Shown piece after piece: positions 23,891-34,514 of a stretch of 64,000 nucleotides of DNA. Numbering within the stretch: position 1 is the first letter of the stretch; the number at the start of each line of letters is the position of its first letter. The stretch lies in assembly GCF_019279795.1 (NCBI RefSeq), contig NC_056732.1, forward strand, positions 1,072,065,938-1,072,129,937. Direction: 5' to 3'. The notes beneath the pieces were generated by a model. The model had not been told where the DNA came from and ran no database searches. It was given only the letters and a program-made list of their open reading frames with translations. Both the position numbers and the translations under genes were made by a program. Source of the stretch: Protopterus annectens. Its lineage: Eukaryota; Chordata; Ceratodontiformes; Protopteridae.

Positions 23891-24786
23891 GCCAGGGTTT
23901 CTGGAAAATAATTAACAGCTAAGACAGAAAGAAAGGAAATAAAAAAAAAAATAAACAGAACATTATTTTCAGTAAGAAACAGTATTTCTGTAGAAATTTG
24001 GACATTAGGGGGGAAGAAAATGATAAAGATCTGGAAAGTTTGGTTTAAAAGTATGTTAAAAATGTGTTCTGGGAGAGGCCCAGCATCTTGGAAGAAAACT
24101 GTGGTGGTTGTATTACATAAACAGGTTAAAAACCCTTCAAAGTGTAGTTACATACATACCCCACTTCAATCTTAAACCACAATTGAACAGTGTTTGTCTC
24201 TAAAATCTATAAAAATGGCAAAAGTGTTGCAAAACTGGTCAATATGGATCAACATGGTTTTGTGAAGGTGAGGCAAACATCTGACAATATTAATAGATAA
24301 CTGATGCTCCAGAGGGAAGCAGAGTGCAAGAATACAGCAGTACTACTGGTGGATCTTGATGCAGAAAAATAATTTGACAGAGTCAGCTGAGATTTTATGA
24401 ACAGAACAATGACAGCATTTGTGTTTCCTGAGAGAATAACAGGGTTAATAAAACGTATGTATGAAGCGTCACAGGCAAAAATTAAAGGTGGAAGGATTCC
24501 TCTCTGACAAGCTGCATCTGAAAAGAGGATCCAGGCAGAGATGTCCTCTTTTCCTCATGGTCATTTGCTTTACATTTGGTAAAAATAAAGGATTCACTAA
24601 TTTAAAGATATAGCTGTTCTGGTAATCAAAAAAAAAACTGTACTTTATAAACTCAGAAAAGGACATTTTAGAATTGTGGAACATTCTGAGACAGTTTCAA
24701 GCCTTTTGGGATACAAAATAAATGAAGATAAAACAAAGGGTATAGTGTAAATCTATGTACTCAAATTGGTTGAGCAATAGCCATAT

Positions 24787-24868
24787 TTTATTTCACATTT
24801 GTTTACTGGGGTAGTCCGATTGGGGAAGATGCCCATTTTCAGCGGAGGCCCGTTAAAAAAAACTCCAC
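24787..24868. repeat. Dispersed repeat, copy 2 (inside L1-like LINE)
   Basis: Diverged copy of the 11022-11118 block: catttgtttactggggtagt, then cccattttcagcggaggcccg and aaaaactcc. It lies between the YADD-like and downstream parts of the LINE ORF2 remnant, so it is either inserted there or shares a LINE-derived source. Confidence 0.55.
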
Positions 24869-25315
24869 AGTGTAATGACAGTATTACTGGGACATGACAA
24901 GATGAAGTACTTACAAGTAGGTGTATGGATTATAAAGGATTCTGTTACTGCAGGTAAGGATATTTGGGAAGAAACTAAAAAGATAACACAAAAAATAAAG
25001 CAGGAAGCTCAATTATGCATAAGAATGGAAAGACAAAAGCAGTGAAAATTTTTAAAATCTTTAGTGTTAACATCTGAGTCAGTCATATTTTCATCAACCA
25101 GGGAAGTTGTGGACAGACTTTAAAGCTAGAAAGGAATTTATTCTGGGAGAAGAAGAAAGCATGAATTTAGTGGGATGAGCTGATTTTCCCCATAGAACAA
25201 GGTGACTTAGGGTTACCCAACTTGAAGGAGTACTTAACAGCTATGCAGTCAAGGCTCACATCCATATCTCAAAGCAGGTTATAAATCAAAGCAGAACAGG
25301 ATGATGATGATGATT

Positions 25316-25413
25316 ACAGTATGGGGTGAGTTCAAAAGAAAACACGAGACTAGACATTTAGATAACAGTATGGGGTGAGTTCAAAAGAAAACACGTGACT
25401 AGACATTTAGATA
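25316..25413. repeat. 49-bp tandem duplication abutting DIRS-3
   Basis: Unit 25316-25364 (acagtatggggtgagttcaa...) is repeated at 25365-25413 with one mismatch (cgagac/cgtgac). The second unit ends one base before the DIRS-3 left end. Confidence 0.93.
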
Positions 25414-25478
25414 ATAAGAAGTTATGTACCTACCATAACGTTCCATGTTAGTTGTCTTCTTCTCGCCTTCTTTCTTGC

Positions 25479-25602
25479 TGGTTGGGTTCGGAGCTGATCC
25501 TCGGCTCTGACTCGGCCATCTACTAAAGCTCGAGAGCTATTTACTGGCTCGAGGCCTCCCCATATCCCACAATGCTTGGCGCTAGATACCCAGATCTTGT
25601 TT
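25479..25602 (+). repeat. DIRS-3 left inverted terminal repeat
   Basis: Inverted match to 31477-31600. Shared blocks are ggcctccccatatcccacaa, gctagatacccagatct and gctcgagagctatttactgg. Confidence 0.88.
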
Positions 25603-25786
25603 GGCAGAGCTAACACCATAGAAAAATTTCAAGGACACCTGTCCAAACTACAAGGTTTACCTACAGTAGTAAAACAGAGGAAGGACGTAACCCAGATAAG
25701 AATTAGCCAGAGGAAGAAGGCCTCGAAAAGGGACTCTTCTTGGTCTGTCCAGGCTAGGGGGATGGAGGGTGGGACACAAGAAAAAA

Positions 25787-25880
25787 GGCGAGAAGAAGAC
25801 AACTAACATGGAACGTTATGGTAGGTACATAACTTCTTAATGTTAAGTTGTCTATCTCGCCTTCATTCTTGCTGGTTGGG
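25787..25880. repeat. DIRS-3 internal complementary region
   Basis: 25787-25840 is the reverse complement of the left end (25415-25467). 25841-25880 is the reverse complement of the right end (31594-31634). Confidence 0.9.
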
Positions 25881-25912
25881 ACAGCGTCCCTAGCACCTTA
25901 GTCCTGGGTGGC

Positions 25913-26900
25913 TCATCGGAACAGATTCTTGAGCACAGTGGAACCAAAATCAGCTCTACTCCTAGAGGCCATATCCAACTTATAATGTGAAATGAAAGTA
26001 TGAGGAGTGGCCCATGTGGCTGCAGCACAAATAGATTCCATTGGTAGTCTTGCTTGAACAGCTACCGAAGTAGCTAACGCTCTGGTGGAATGACCTTTAG
26101 GTTTAGTAGGGAGTTTTTTATGTCTCAATTGATAAACCAAAGTTATAATAGAGGACAACCACCTGGAAAAGGTTACTTTAGAAACTGGCAGTCCCTGTTT
26201 GCCCTCAGCATAGGAAAGGAAGAGTTGGACTGATTTTCATGTTTGCTTAGTCCTATCCAAATAAAAATGTAATTGCCTATGAACGTCCAATTGGTGTAAC
26301 TTTTGTTCAGCTTTGTTCGAATAGTTAGGAAAAAAAGACAGGTGGATCAATAGCCTGATTCAGGTTTGTTTCGGAAGGTATCTTGGGCAGAAATGAAGGA
26401 TTAGTCCTGAGTGAAACTCTATCCTTATGAAACACAAGGTAAGGAAGACGAATACAGAGGGCTTGAAGTTCCGAAACTCTCCTAGCTGAAGTGATGGCTA
26501 CTAAAAAGAGAGTCTTCCAGGAGAGTAATTTTAAGGAACAGGAAGCCGCAGGTTCAAAAGGGGGAAGAATCAAGGAAGCTAATATCAAGTTTAAATCCCA
26601 CGGAGGCGGGGGATCTCTGACCGGGGGCCTAAGCAAAATAGTCCCTTTAAGAAAGGCCTTGCAAAGTTTGTGGGACATGATGCTGGTTTCTGACAGGCCA
26701 GCATGGAAATTTGCAATAGCAGCTAATTGGACCCTAATGGTGGCAGACGAGGAGCCAGCTTGAAAAAGTTCTGCTAAAAAATCTAGAACGTGATGGACAG
26801 GGGCTGTGAAGGGATCTATATTCTTAGCCTCTGCCCAGAAAGAGAAAAGTTTCCACTTACTAGCATAAATCTTCCTGGTGGTAGATTTGTGTGGAGAAAG
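25913..26900 (-). pseudogene. DIRS-3 tyrosine recombinase (frameshifted)
   Basis: Recombinase in two open pieces. The N-terminal and core part is in 27275-26325, running from STTRKIYASKWKLFSFW near 26860 through the first catalytic Arg (TSARRVSEL, about 26490). The C-terminal part is 26158-25913, with KGHSTRALATS (His, Arg), ATWATPHTFISHYKLD (His, Tyr) and stop at 25913. About 170 bp between the pieces is out of frame and includes damage near 26240. All catalytic residues are still encoded. Confidence 0.84.
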
Positions 26901-26941
26901 GATGATTTCACGCACCGGCTGAGAAATATGTGGAAGCCTGG

Positions 26942-27624
26942 CTAAGGTTGGAATTGGAGCAACCAAGCCGTGAGGTTGAGAGACTGAAGGGATCGGTGCA
27001 GCCCGCCCGACTGATGGACCAGGAGGTCTGGCACTGGGTCCAGATTCCAAGGCTGCTCCAGCAGGTGACGATGCAGGAATGGGAACCAAATTTGTCGAGG
27101 CCAGTAAGGGGCAATGAGGATCATCCTGGATACCAATGCGGTCGCCTTCTGAATTAGCTTGGGAATTAGGGGAAAAGGTGGGAATGCATACAGAAGACCC
27201 CGGGGTCAATCGTGAACTAGAGCGTCTCTGGGGGAGTGGCCGGGAAGGGGGAAGAGAGTGAAGAAATAGTCGCACTTGCTGTTGAGAGGAGTTGCGAAAA
27301 GATCGCGCAAGGTTGACCCCATCTGCATAAAATTTTGTCTGCTACTAACTGATTGAGAGACCACTCGTGAGGCATGAGAATAGCTCTGCTTAGCCTGTCC
27401 GCTATGACGTTGGACTTCCCGGGGATGTGCGTTGCTATCAGAAACTGTCGAGAGGAGATCGCCCACTGCCAGAGTCTGAGTGCTTCTCGACATAAGGGAT
27501 AGGACTTTGTTCCGCCCTGCTTGTTGATGTACCACACTACAGACATATTGTCTGTTTGAATTGCAATAGTCCCGGTGGGTAGAGTCCTGAAGAGCAACGC
27601 TAAAAGCACCGCTCTCATCTCCAA
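26942..27624 (-). pseudogene. DIRS-3 RNase H and methyltransferase-like segment (broken)
   Basis: RNase H is in 27624-27217: LEMRAVLLAL-like start, TDNMSVVWYINKQ and HIPGKSNVIADRLSR, with E, D and D visible. The first Asp (VTTDASLIGWGG) is in the frame of 28165-27206. The methyltransferase-like part continues at 27136-26942 (MILIAPYWPRQIWFPFL). This overlaps the recombinase ORF in another frame, as in DIRS-2. A C run of about 10 near 27695 is a likely frameshift site. Confidence 0.75.
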
Positions 27625-27982
27625 GACATTTATGTGCAGGTGGTACTCTAGAGGTTGCCAAGTGCCCTGGACAGTCCTGCCCTGAAAATGCCCCCCCCCC
27701 CCACCCGATCAGGGAGGCATCCGTGGTCACTGTGGCAACAGGAGAAGGAAAAAAAAATGGTCTGCCCTGGAGTACTAGAGGGGAGACCATCCACCAAGCC
27801 AGGTGGTCTTTGCATGATTGAGTGATTATTATCTTGTGAGACATCGGCAGTTGCTGAAAGGACCATTGGGTAAAAAGCATCCACTGAAGAATCCGCATGT
27901 GAAAACGAGCCAGGGGAACTAGTATGACTGCTGCTGCTATGAGACCCAACGTTTTTAGTACAAATCTGTCCGGAATCCTCTT

Positions 27983-28016
27983 GCACTGTAGTAAGACCTG
28001 CACTGTAGTAAGACCT
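27983..28016. repeat. 17-bp tandem duplication in DIRS-3
   Basis: gcactgtagtaagacct occurs twice in direct succession within the RT/RNase H connection. Seventeen bases shift the frame. Confidence 0.93.
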
Positions 28017-28151
28017 GCACATGCCGGCGAATGTCTGACACTCTGTCTAGAGGAAGTTTTGCGGACAGTTCTTTTGTATTTAATCTTGTGCCTATAAAGG
28101 TTATAGACTGACAAGGCGACAATGCAGATTTTTCGAAATTTATTGAGATAC

Positions 28152-29114
28152 CTAGCTCGGAGCAAGTTTGATGGTATAATCCCTGGCTCGCAGTAGCTGA
28201 TGCCTGGTGGAAGCAGTAAGGAGCCAGTCGTCTAGATATGGAAACACCTGGAATCCTCGCCGTCTCAGGTGAGTCGTAACCACTGCCATGCATTTGGTTA
28301 ACACCCTGGGGGCTGTGGTGAGACCAAAGGACAGGGCTCTGAATTGATAGTGACTGGCTCCCAGCCGGAAGCGGAGAAACCTTCTGGAGCACCTGTCCAT
28401 TTTGATATGGTAGTACGCATCCTGAAGGTCTATGGAGCACATCCAATTGTCCTGACCCAAAAAGGGTAGAATGGACTGAAGCGTGACCATCCGGAACTTC
28501 GTTCTTTGAACAGATTTGTTTAACCTGCCGAGATCCAAAATGGGTCTCCAGTTCCCTGTCTTTTTTGGTACCAAAAAGAACTTGGAGTAAATTCCGGATC
28601 CTTGCTGGTCTGCTGGGACTGGCTGGATGGCCCTTTTTTCTAGCAGTTTTGAAATTTCTGGCACTGCTTGTTCCCTTAGACCGGGTGGAACATCTGGAAG
28701 GGACTTGGTTGTTTGTACAGGGGTGTGGACAAAGGGGATTTTGTAACCTTCGGATATGATGGACCATATCCATTTGTCTTGTGTGAGGAGTTGCCAGGCT
28801 TCTGGGTACAGTGACAATCTTCCCCCAACTGCTTCCGAAGGTGGACAGTCGGGCAGCCCCTCAGGGGTGCTGAAAGGGTTTGTCAGAGAAAGATTCTCTG
28901 CTACCCTGATTTTGCGGACCCCCTCTGCCCCTTGGGCGGCGTCTATTATTGTTCCCTCCCCTGCCGCTGGAGGGAAACTCACCACGTGTGTCAGGCACGA
29001 CTCCCTGGGGTTTCCGAAACAACATTTTCCCACTCTTCTGACCTTTAGGGTATGGTCTAGAGGGAGTAGAAAAACGGACTCCCATGGCAGAGAGAGTCTT
29101 GCCTTCCTGCTCAC
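28152..29114 (-). pseudogene. DIRS-3 reverse transcriptase domain
   Basis: 320-residue open frame holding the RT palm: FFLVPKKTGNWRPILDL (about 179-195), SIDLQDAYYHIKM (227-239), LSFGLTTAP and FPYLDDWLL (291-299) with an intact YLDD. Upstream, EGLPDCPPSEAVGG is shared with DIRS-2. The frame breaks at 28152, and downstream thumb sequence contains a 17-bp tandem duplication (27983-28016). It overlaps the C-terminus of Gag (29244-28861). Confidence 0.83.
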
Positions 29115-31055
29115 ACCTGGTAAGGGTATCCTTCACCTGTGGTCCAAACAGAGCCGAACCATTGAAGGGGGTATTGGTGAAGGATGCCTTAAAGGGGTCA
29201 GCAAAGTTACATAACCGCATCCAGGCATGTCTTCTCAAAGCCACGCCTGTACCTGCGGCCCTACTCTCCCCATCTGCTGCATAAGAAATGAGCCACGTGG
29301 AGGAGTTGACGATTTAGTTAAGGGTCGCCAGCTGAGAGTTAATCTTATCTTAAGCCCCCGCAGCTGATGGATCCTGAAGGATATCACCCAGTTCCTTGAG
29401 AAGATCCCTTTGAAGGCGGGTGAAGTGGCACAGATAATTCAGCGACCGCATGGAAAAAGTCGCTGAGGAAAACATCCGCTTCCCGTACCTGTCCATTGTC
29501 CTAGACTCTTTATTAGGTGGATGGACAGGCACCAAAGTGTCAGCCAACTCCTTCTTTGTGGCTGCTGCCACCACCATGGCATCAATGGGGACACCTTTTG
29601 TCAAAAATTGTTTGTTGGGTGGGGGCTGTAATGAACTTAGTGGGCCTACGGGGAGTTGGTTCCACTGTGTCCGGGGCTGATCACACCCTTCGAGCCACTA
29701 CTTCCATGAGCGGGTCGAAGGGTGGAGACACCCAGGAGGTGGAAGGGCGAGAACCAAATGCGTCCAGGTATACCGACTCATCCTAGGAAGGGTTAAGGGC
29801 AGTCCAGCTCCCCCTCTGCTTAAGGATCTCTAGGATGTCTGAAAAGGAGACATCCTCAGAGGGGGATCTTGGGGACCCTTCCGAATCCTCCAATTTGGTA
29901 TCAGACGTGACTGACTCGGGGGAGTCGACATGTTTCCTCTTACATTTTCTCTTCCGAGGGGGCTCCAATGAAAGATCAGGGGTGGCCTCGGAAGAGGAAG
30001 ATACGCCCAATGGGGCGACCTGGAGCATCTGTTCTCCGCGCTTGGGGTCAGGAGGGTGGGTAGACAGATGCAGGCACCATGGGGGGGAGGAGCCGACTCA
30101 GGAGTCAGCAAACTCATGACCTCGAAGGCGCCCCTACCTGGCAGAGCAGAAGGTCCCCGTTCCGAGGAGACGTGAACCCCTCCCGGCACCAAGAGGGACG
30201 GCTCCGAGGCAGACGTCGGGGCCAAGCTCACCTGCGCTGAAGCCCCGAGAGGGAGAATGGGGTCGGACAACAGTCTGATGCCACTCGCCCCCTCGGAGCC
30301 GACGAGGGAGTCCCGGCGCCCAGATCCCTCCAAGGAAGGAACCAATGAAGAGATCGGAGCCGACGACGGAGCCGAAAGGTGTGGTATCGGCTCCGTTTCC
30401 AAGATTCGAGCCCCAACCAGCTCCGGCTCCGAACGCAAAGGGGGAGTCTGAGGAGGAATTGCTGAAGACACTGGGACAGCCACAGTCTGTTGAGAAGGGC
30501 TGGTTAACATTTGGGCCAGGGCCTGCGATTTAAGGAGTCTACTGACCACCCTCTCCAAGTCATGATCAGATAGCCTGGAGGACCGAGAGGAGTGGGACCT
30601 ATGGCTTCGTTCAGACTGAAGCAATGGTGACCTCGTAGCCCACCGATTCTAGGGAAGGGGACCTAGAACGTTTTCGGCCCAAAGATGGTTCCGACACTAA
30701 AGTCGGAGCTGATTGAGGTCTAGAGATGTTGACTCCAGCCGGAACCGAAGAGGAGGAAGATACTCTGCCCAGTGACGGCTCCGAACTGGGAGCTGACGGT
30801 TTGGCGGGCTTTGAGGATTTCCCCAACTGAGGCTTCGCCGGGGATCCCTCTGGGTTAAGTAAGCCTCTCAAAATAAGCTTGTTCCTATGCTCCTGCAGGA
30901 CTCTCGGGCTGAAGGCATGACAGACCGAGCAGGAGTCCTGCAGGTGTAGGGGAACCCAAGCAATACACACAAGAAGTGTGACCATCTGTCAGAGACATCT
31001 TCTGACAGCACGAGTCACACTTCTTGAAGCCTGAAACTTTAGTATCCTTGGACAT
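28861..31055 (-). pseudogene. DIRS-3 Gag-like ORF1 (broken)
   Basis: The ATG at 31055 opens a finger like that of DIRS-1 (SGFKKCDSC, DGHTSCVYCLG). After a break the frame 30985-30611 carries QDSCSVCHAFSPRVLQ. Pieces at 30624-29830, 30028-29783, 29604-29350 (FSMRSLNYLCHFTRLQRDLL) and 29244-28861 (FADPFKASFTNTPFNGSALF, GRGGNN tail) follow in the same order as in the other DIRS Gags. At least four frame changes. Confidence 0.72.
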
Positions 31056-31476
31056 ACTGGCAAGGGGATACTAAAGAGAGAAAAATTAAACTAGTGCTTA
31101 AACAAGGCACACAGAAACACTCACACACCCACACTAGTTAAGCTAACAATAATAACTACAAAAAACTATCACCACACTTAATAACAACAACTATCCTTAA
31201 TAAAAATATACCAATACTATAAGGCTAAACACTACTCCTATTAAGTACCAAAGGGGTGGGGTTAGCCACTAAAGAGAAGAAACAAAGGGGGGGGGGACTC
31301 TCTAACAAAAAACGAGTTTCCTAGGTGGGATAAACTAGGGGATACACAGTCTAACTACACTAAAAGGGAAGACTATCTAAATATACTAAAAATACAAGGT
31401 TAAATTTTAGCTAATAATACAAAAAAGGAATAATACGACCTGAGCCAGTATAATTGCAACCTCGTAGCTGAAGTGG

Positions 31477-31600
31477 CAAACGAGATCTGGGTATCTAGCG
31501 CCAAGCATTGTGGGATATGGGGAGGCCTCGAGCCAGTAAATAGCTCTCGAGCTTTAGTAGATGGCCGAGTCGGAGCCGAGGATCGGCTCCGAACCCAACC
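31477..31600 (-). repeat. DIRS-3 right inverted terminal repeat
   Basis: Inverted partner of 25479-25602 with few differences. Confidence 0.88.
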
Positions 31601-31634
31601 AGCAAGAATGAAGGTGAGATAGACAACTTAACAT

Positions 31635-32750
31635 CAACCATATATATTACATTTACAAAGGCAGAGAAAATATTCAAAGAGCCAAGCCAGTGAGGGGATG
31701 AAAAAGAAGATTTTACCAATAGGTACTTCTGGAAGAAAGGGTACAGAAAAAACAGGCAAGACGGTGCTAGACCTTAGCAAAGAAACCTTGGCAGTGGAAG
31801 CAAATAACTTGGGAGGGAATGGTGATAAGAGTGGGAAGAGTTTAAGCAGAAGTTTGGAGAACAGGTTAACAACTGCCTTTTCCATCATGGACTGATGGAC
31901 TACAGGCAAACAGAAAGGGACAAGGGAGTGCTAAACAAACGATAAGTTCTTGCAGAGTTAAGTCAAATCTAGAACAGACGTTGTTGTTAAAAAAGGAACA
32001 GTTAAGTAGGACATACAAAAACTTGCATGATAACTATAAAAAAATCAATAAGAGGGGGTTAAAAAAGACTGGACAAAAGAGAATAGAAAGAATTTACTAA
32101 GGAACACCAAGGAAAAAACCCAAGGTGCCCAAGTATGCAAAGTCCCGAAAGTTTAGAATTTTTGCATGGGTAATTTTATACCCAAAGATGTTGTCTTAGG
32201 ATTTTCCTTAGATACAAATGCTTGAGATATGATTAGGAATAGAGCAACATGAAATATTTTAAAATTCCCTGGAGAGTACTTTTACAAAAATGCTGGGGGA
32301 ACAAATAGTTGGAACTAAGGAAATAATTCTTTTGAGCCAAGATACAAGATATGAATTGCCCAGCCTTAGCAAGACCTTGCTAAATTTAATGTTATTAGCT
32401 GCCAAAAATAATTACTACAAAATGGAAATTAAGATTTAAACCAATTGTTTCCAAAGTACTAAACATTGTTATGGAAATAAAAAGAATCAGCGGTGGAATC
32501 TTTAGAAAACGGCAGGAGCTATTTTCATAGAAATAAAGGGAATTTGTGAGAACATACAAACAATACTGTTCAGACGAGGAGTGAGATTTTAAGGGATTGT
32601 AAATATTAAGCACCTTATGCTGGAGTGAATGAAAACTGTAAGAAAACATGTATACTGTATGGCAATAATGACAAACATTATACAAACTTTAGAAAAGAAA
32701 ATAAACCATAAACATGTTAATGATTATAATGCAAGGATTTAAAAAAGATG
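31635..32750 (+). mobile_element. L1-like LINE remnant (copy 2, part after DIRS-3)
   Basis: Downstream continuation of the LINE cut at 25413. 32290-32560 matches the 3' region of copy 1 (about 23140-23430). In translation the end reads like the L1 ORF2 C-terminus (LMLLAAKNNYYKMEIK). The continuity across DIRS-3 is inferred from content and order; no intact reference copy is in the window. Confidence 0.55.
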
Positions 32751-32999
32751 TTTAAAAAATCCACACAAACTCATCATTCATTAAATTGTTCAATTGTTCT
32801 CTTACTTCTGACATAATATACAAATACATATCTCTCTGCATGTCACAGAGATATATGTACCAGCCTTTACCAAAATGGTTAACTGTGTTAGCAGCCATGT
32901 TCATTTCAAATGTGACCTCACTAATGGACAATATAATGAATCACCTTACCCTGAAGTGTTTCATGACACAACAGTCTCCCATGATTTGCTGTGGCATTA

Positions 33000-33197
<198 letters not shown>

Positions 33198-33216
33198 CTA
33201 GGGAAAAAAAAAGAGG
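33198..33216 (-). other. Splice acceptor and polypyrimidine tract of the kinase exon
   Basis: On the minus strand a cctctttttttttccctag run immediately precedes the exon. It has a canonical AG and a strong pyrimidine tract. Confidence 0.88.
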
Positions 33217-34171
33217 TATCACTTCATATACATCCAAAATTCAATCAACATTATTAAAATGTTTAAGTAACAATAATGCAAGAAATGTGAAAATTTACGC
33301 TATTTTAACTAATCATGAAATATACTCCTGCGAGCAAGAATGTTTGTGCTCAGACAGCAACTGATGTAGCTGCAACATACATACATGGAAAAGTAAATAA
33401 ATGACCATAACATCTAAATGTTAGTATTTTATCTTGACATCTGCAGCAATTACAGGTACACATTTCTTTTTTTTAAATCAAGATATTTGGCTAGGATACC
33501 AAGGAACATCAGTGTGACACCAGTCTGTACTGCTGCTGACTCACAGTGTTTGTTTTTAGTTTGTACACGGGTAGGATGATCTCTGTGCAAAGTTTGCACA
33601 TCACCCTGTTATCCATGTGGCTTTTGCCAGGTGATTTGATTTCCAAGCCTACAAAACCTTCTGAAAGTATACCTGCTGTGTGTAGTGTGTGCCAGGGCAG
33701 ACTCTGACCACCCCACTACCTTGAATGATTAAACCAAGATTGAGAGAGAGAGAATGAGCTCCACACAAACAAAAATACATACTCCTTAACTAGACTGTTA
33801 AATGTCTAGTTTGAACGAATGAAAAGCATACAAAGCAAAAAAGAAATAGGGTAGAAAGTTTAACACAGTGGGAGAATTAGACAGGAAATATTAAAGAAAG
33901 TAGAAAACATCAGTATAAAAGAATATATAATTTATTCTTCCTATTTTTATCCTGCAATGTTTTTGTAACTTAGTAAGGTACGTCACTCGCTGCATTAAAA
34001 AATCCTTACATTCATTACTAATAACAAATCAGTTAAACCATGTTTCTTGGTCAAAAAAGGACACTTGTGGGGATCAGTCCCAGGTCTAATGGATTTAGTG
34101 CTCCAGTTCCCAGTGTCTAATATGTTAGATACAGGCCTCCATTTCTCTTCTCTGAAGAGCTAGTGTCAGCT
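33217..34171. other. Intronic spacer
   Basis: No repeat family or further exon recognised between the kinase exon and the Penelope insertion. Confidence 0.45.
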
Positions 34172-34186
34172 ACTGTTTCTAAATTA
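34172..34186. repeat. Left target-site duplication of the PLE insertion
   Basis: actgtttctaaatta, identical to 41849-41863. The first four bases could be fortuitous, because the element end itself may read actg. Confidence 0.85.
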
Positions 34187-34246
34187 GAAAATGCAGGCAA
34201 CCTTGAGTCCGGCAAGCAGGCTAGAGGCAGAAAAGCACAAGCGTAA

Positions 34247-34325
34247 TCTCCTTTAACGCAGTATTTATTTTACAAAAGTAAAACGTTTTCGCCGTAACCA
34301 ATGTCACAGCTTCATCAGAAGGAAA
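34247..34325 (-). ncRNA. Hammerhead ribozyme (type I) in PLE terminal repeat, minus copy
   Basis: Read on the minus strand: stem I strand tttcctt, core CTGATGA, one extra A, stem II gctgtga/ttacggc with loop cattgg (seven pairs, two G-U), core GAA, stem III aacg/cgtt enclosing an inner ttttac/gtaaaa hairpin, then T-A at the cleavage site and stem I partner aaggaga. All core positions of a hammerhead are present. Hammerheads are established in PLE terminal repeats. The extra A before stem II is unusual and could lower activity. Confidence 0.75.
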
Positions 34326-34514
34326 CAGTTAACTAATGCAAACCACATAATATATATAGTACATGAACAGGAAGTATCTAACCACAATTTCCTGTACTCA
34401 AAAATTAATTAACCAAATTAAAATAAATAAAACCTTACAATATTTTATATAATAGTTATAAAATAACACCTAATATATTGAATAAATAAAACATATTCAA
34501 ATAGTAAAAAATAG

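Larger units (their letters stand above)
23900..25413 (+). mobile_element. L1-like LINE ORF2 remnant (copy 2, part before DIRS-3)
   Basis: In translation across frames, DQHGFVKVRQTSDNINR lies near 24245, followed by LLVDLDAEK-FDRVS near 24350 (RT motif A) and RMYEASQAKIKGG near 24460. Near 25190 it reads IEQGDLGLPNLKEYLTAMQS. This is the L1 ORF2 order (DQTGF, DAEKAFD, lY, GLPNL). Stops are frequent. The copy also holds an inserted dispersed repeat at 24787-24868 and is cut at 25413 by DIRS-3. Confidence 0.68.
25415..31634 (-). mobile_element. DIRS-3: complete-length DIRS element inserted in an L1-like LINE
   Basis: Left end taagaagttatgtacctacc, right end gatagacaacttaacat. Inverted terminal repeats lie at about 25479-25602 and 31477-31600, and the ICR at 25787-25880. 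Gene order on the minus strand is Gag, RT/RNase H, recombinase. It is related to DIRS-1 and DIRS-2 but clearly diverged. L1-like sequence lies on both sides (to 25413 and from 31635). No target-site duplication is visible. Confidence 0.9.
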
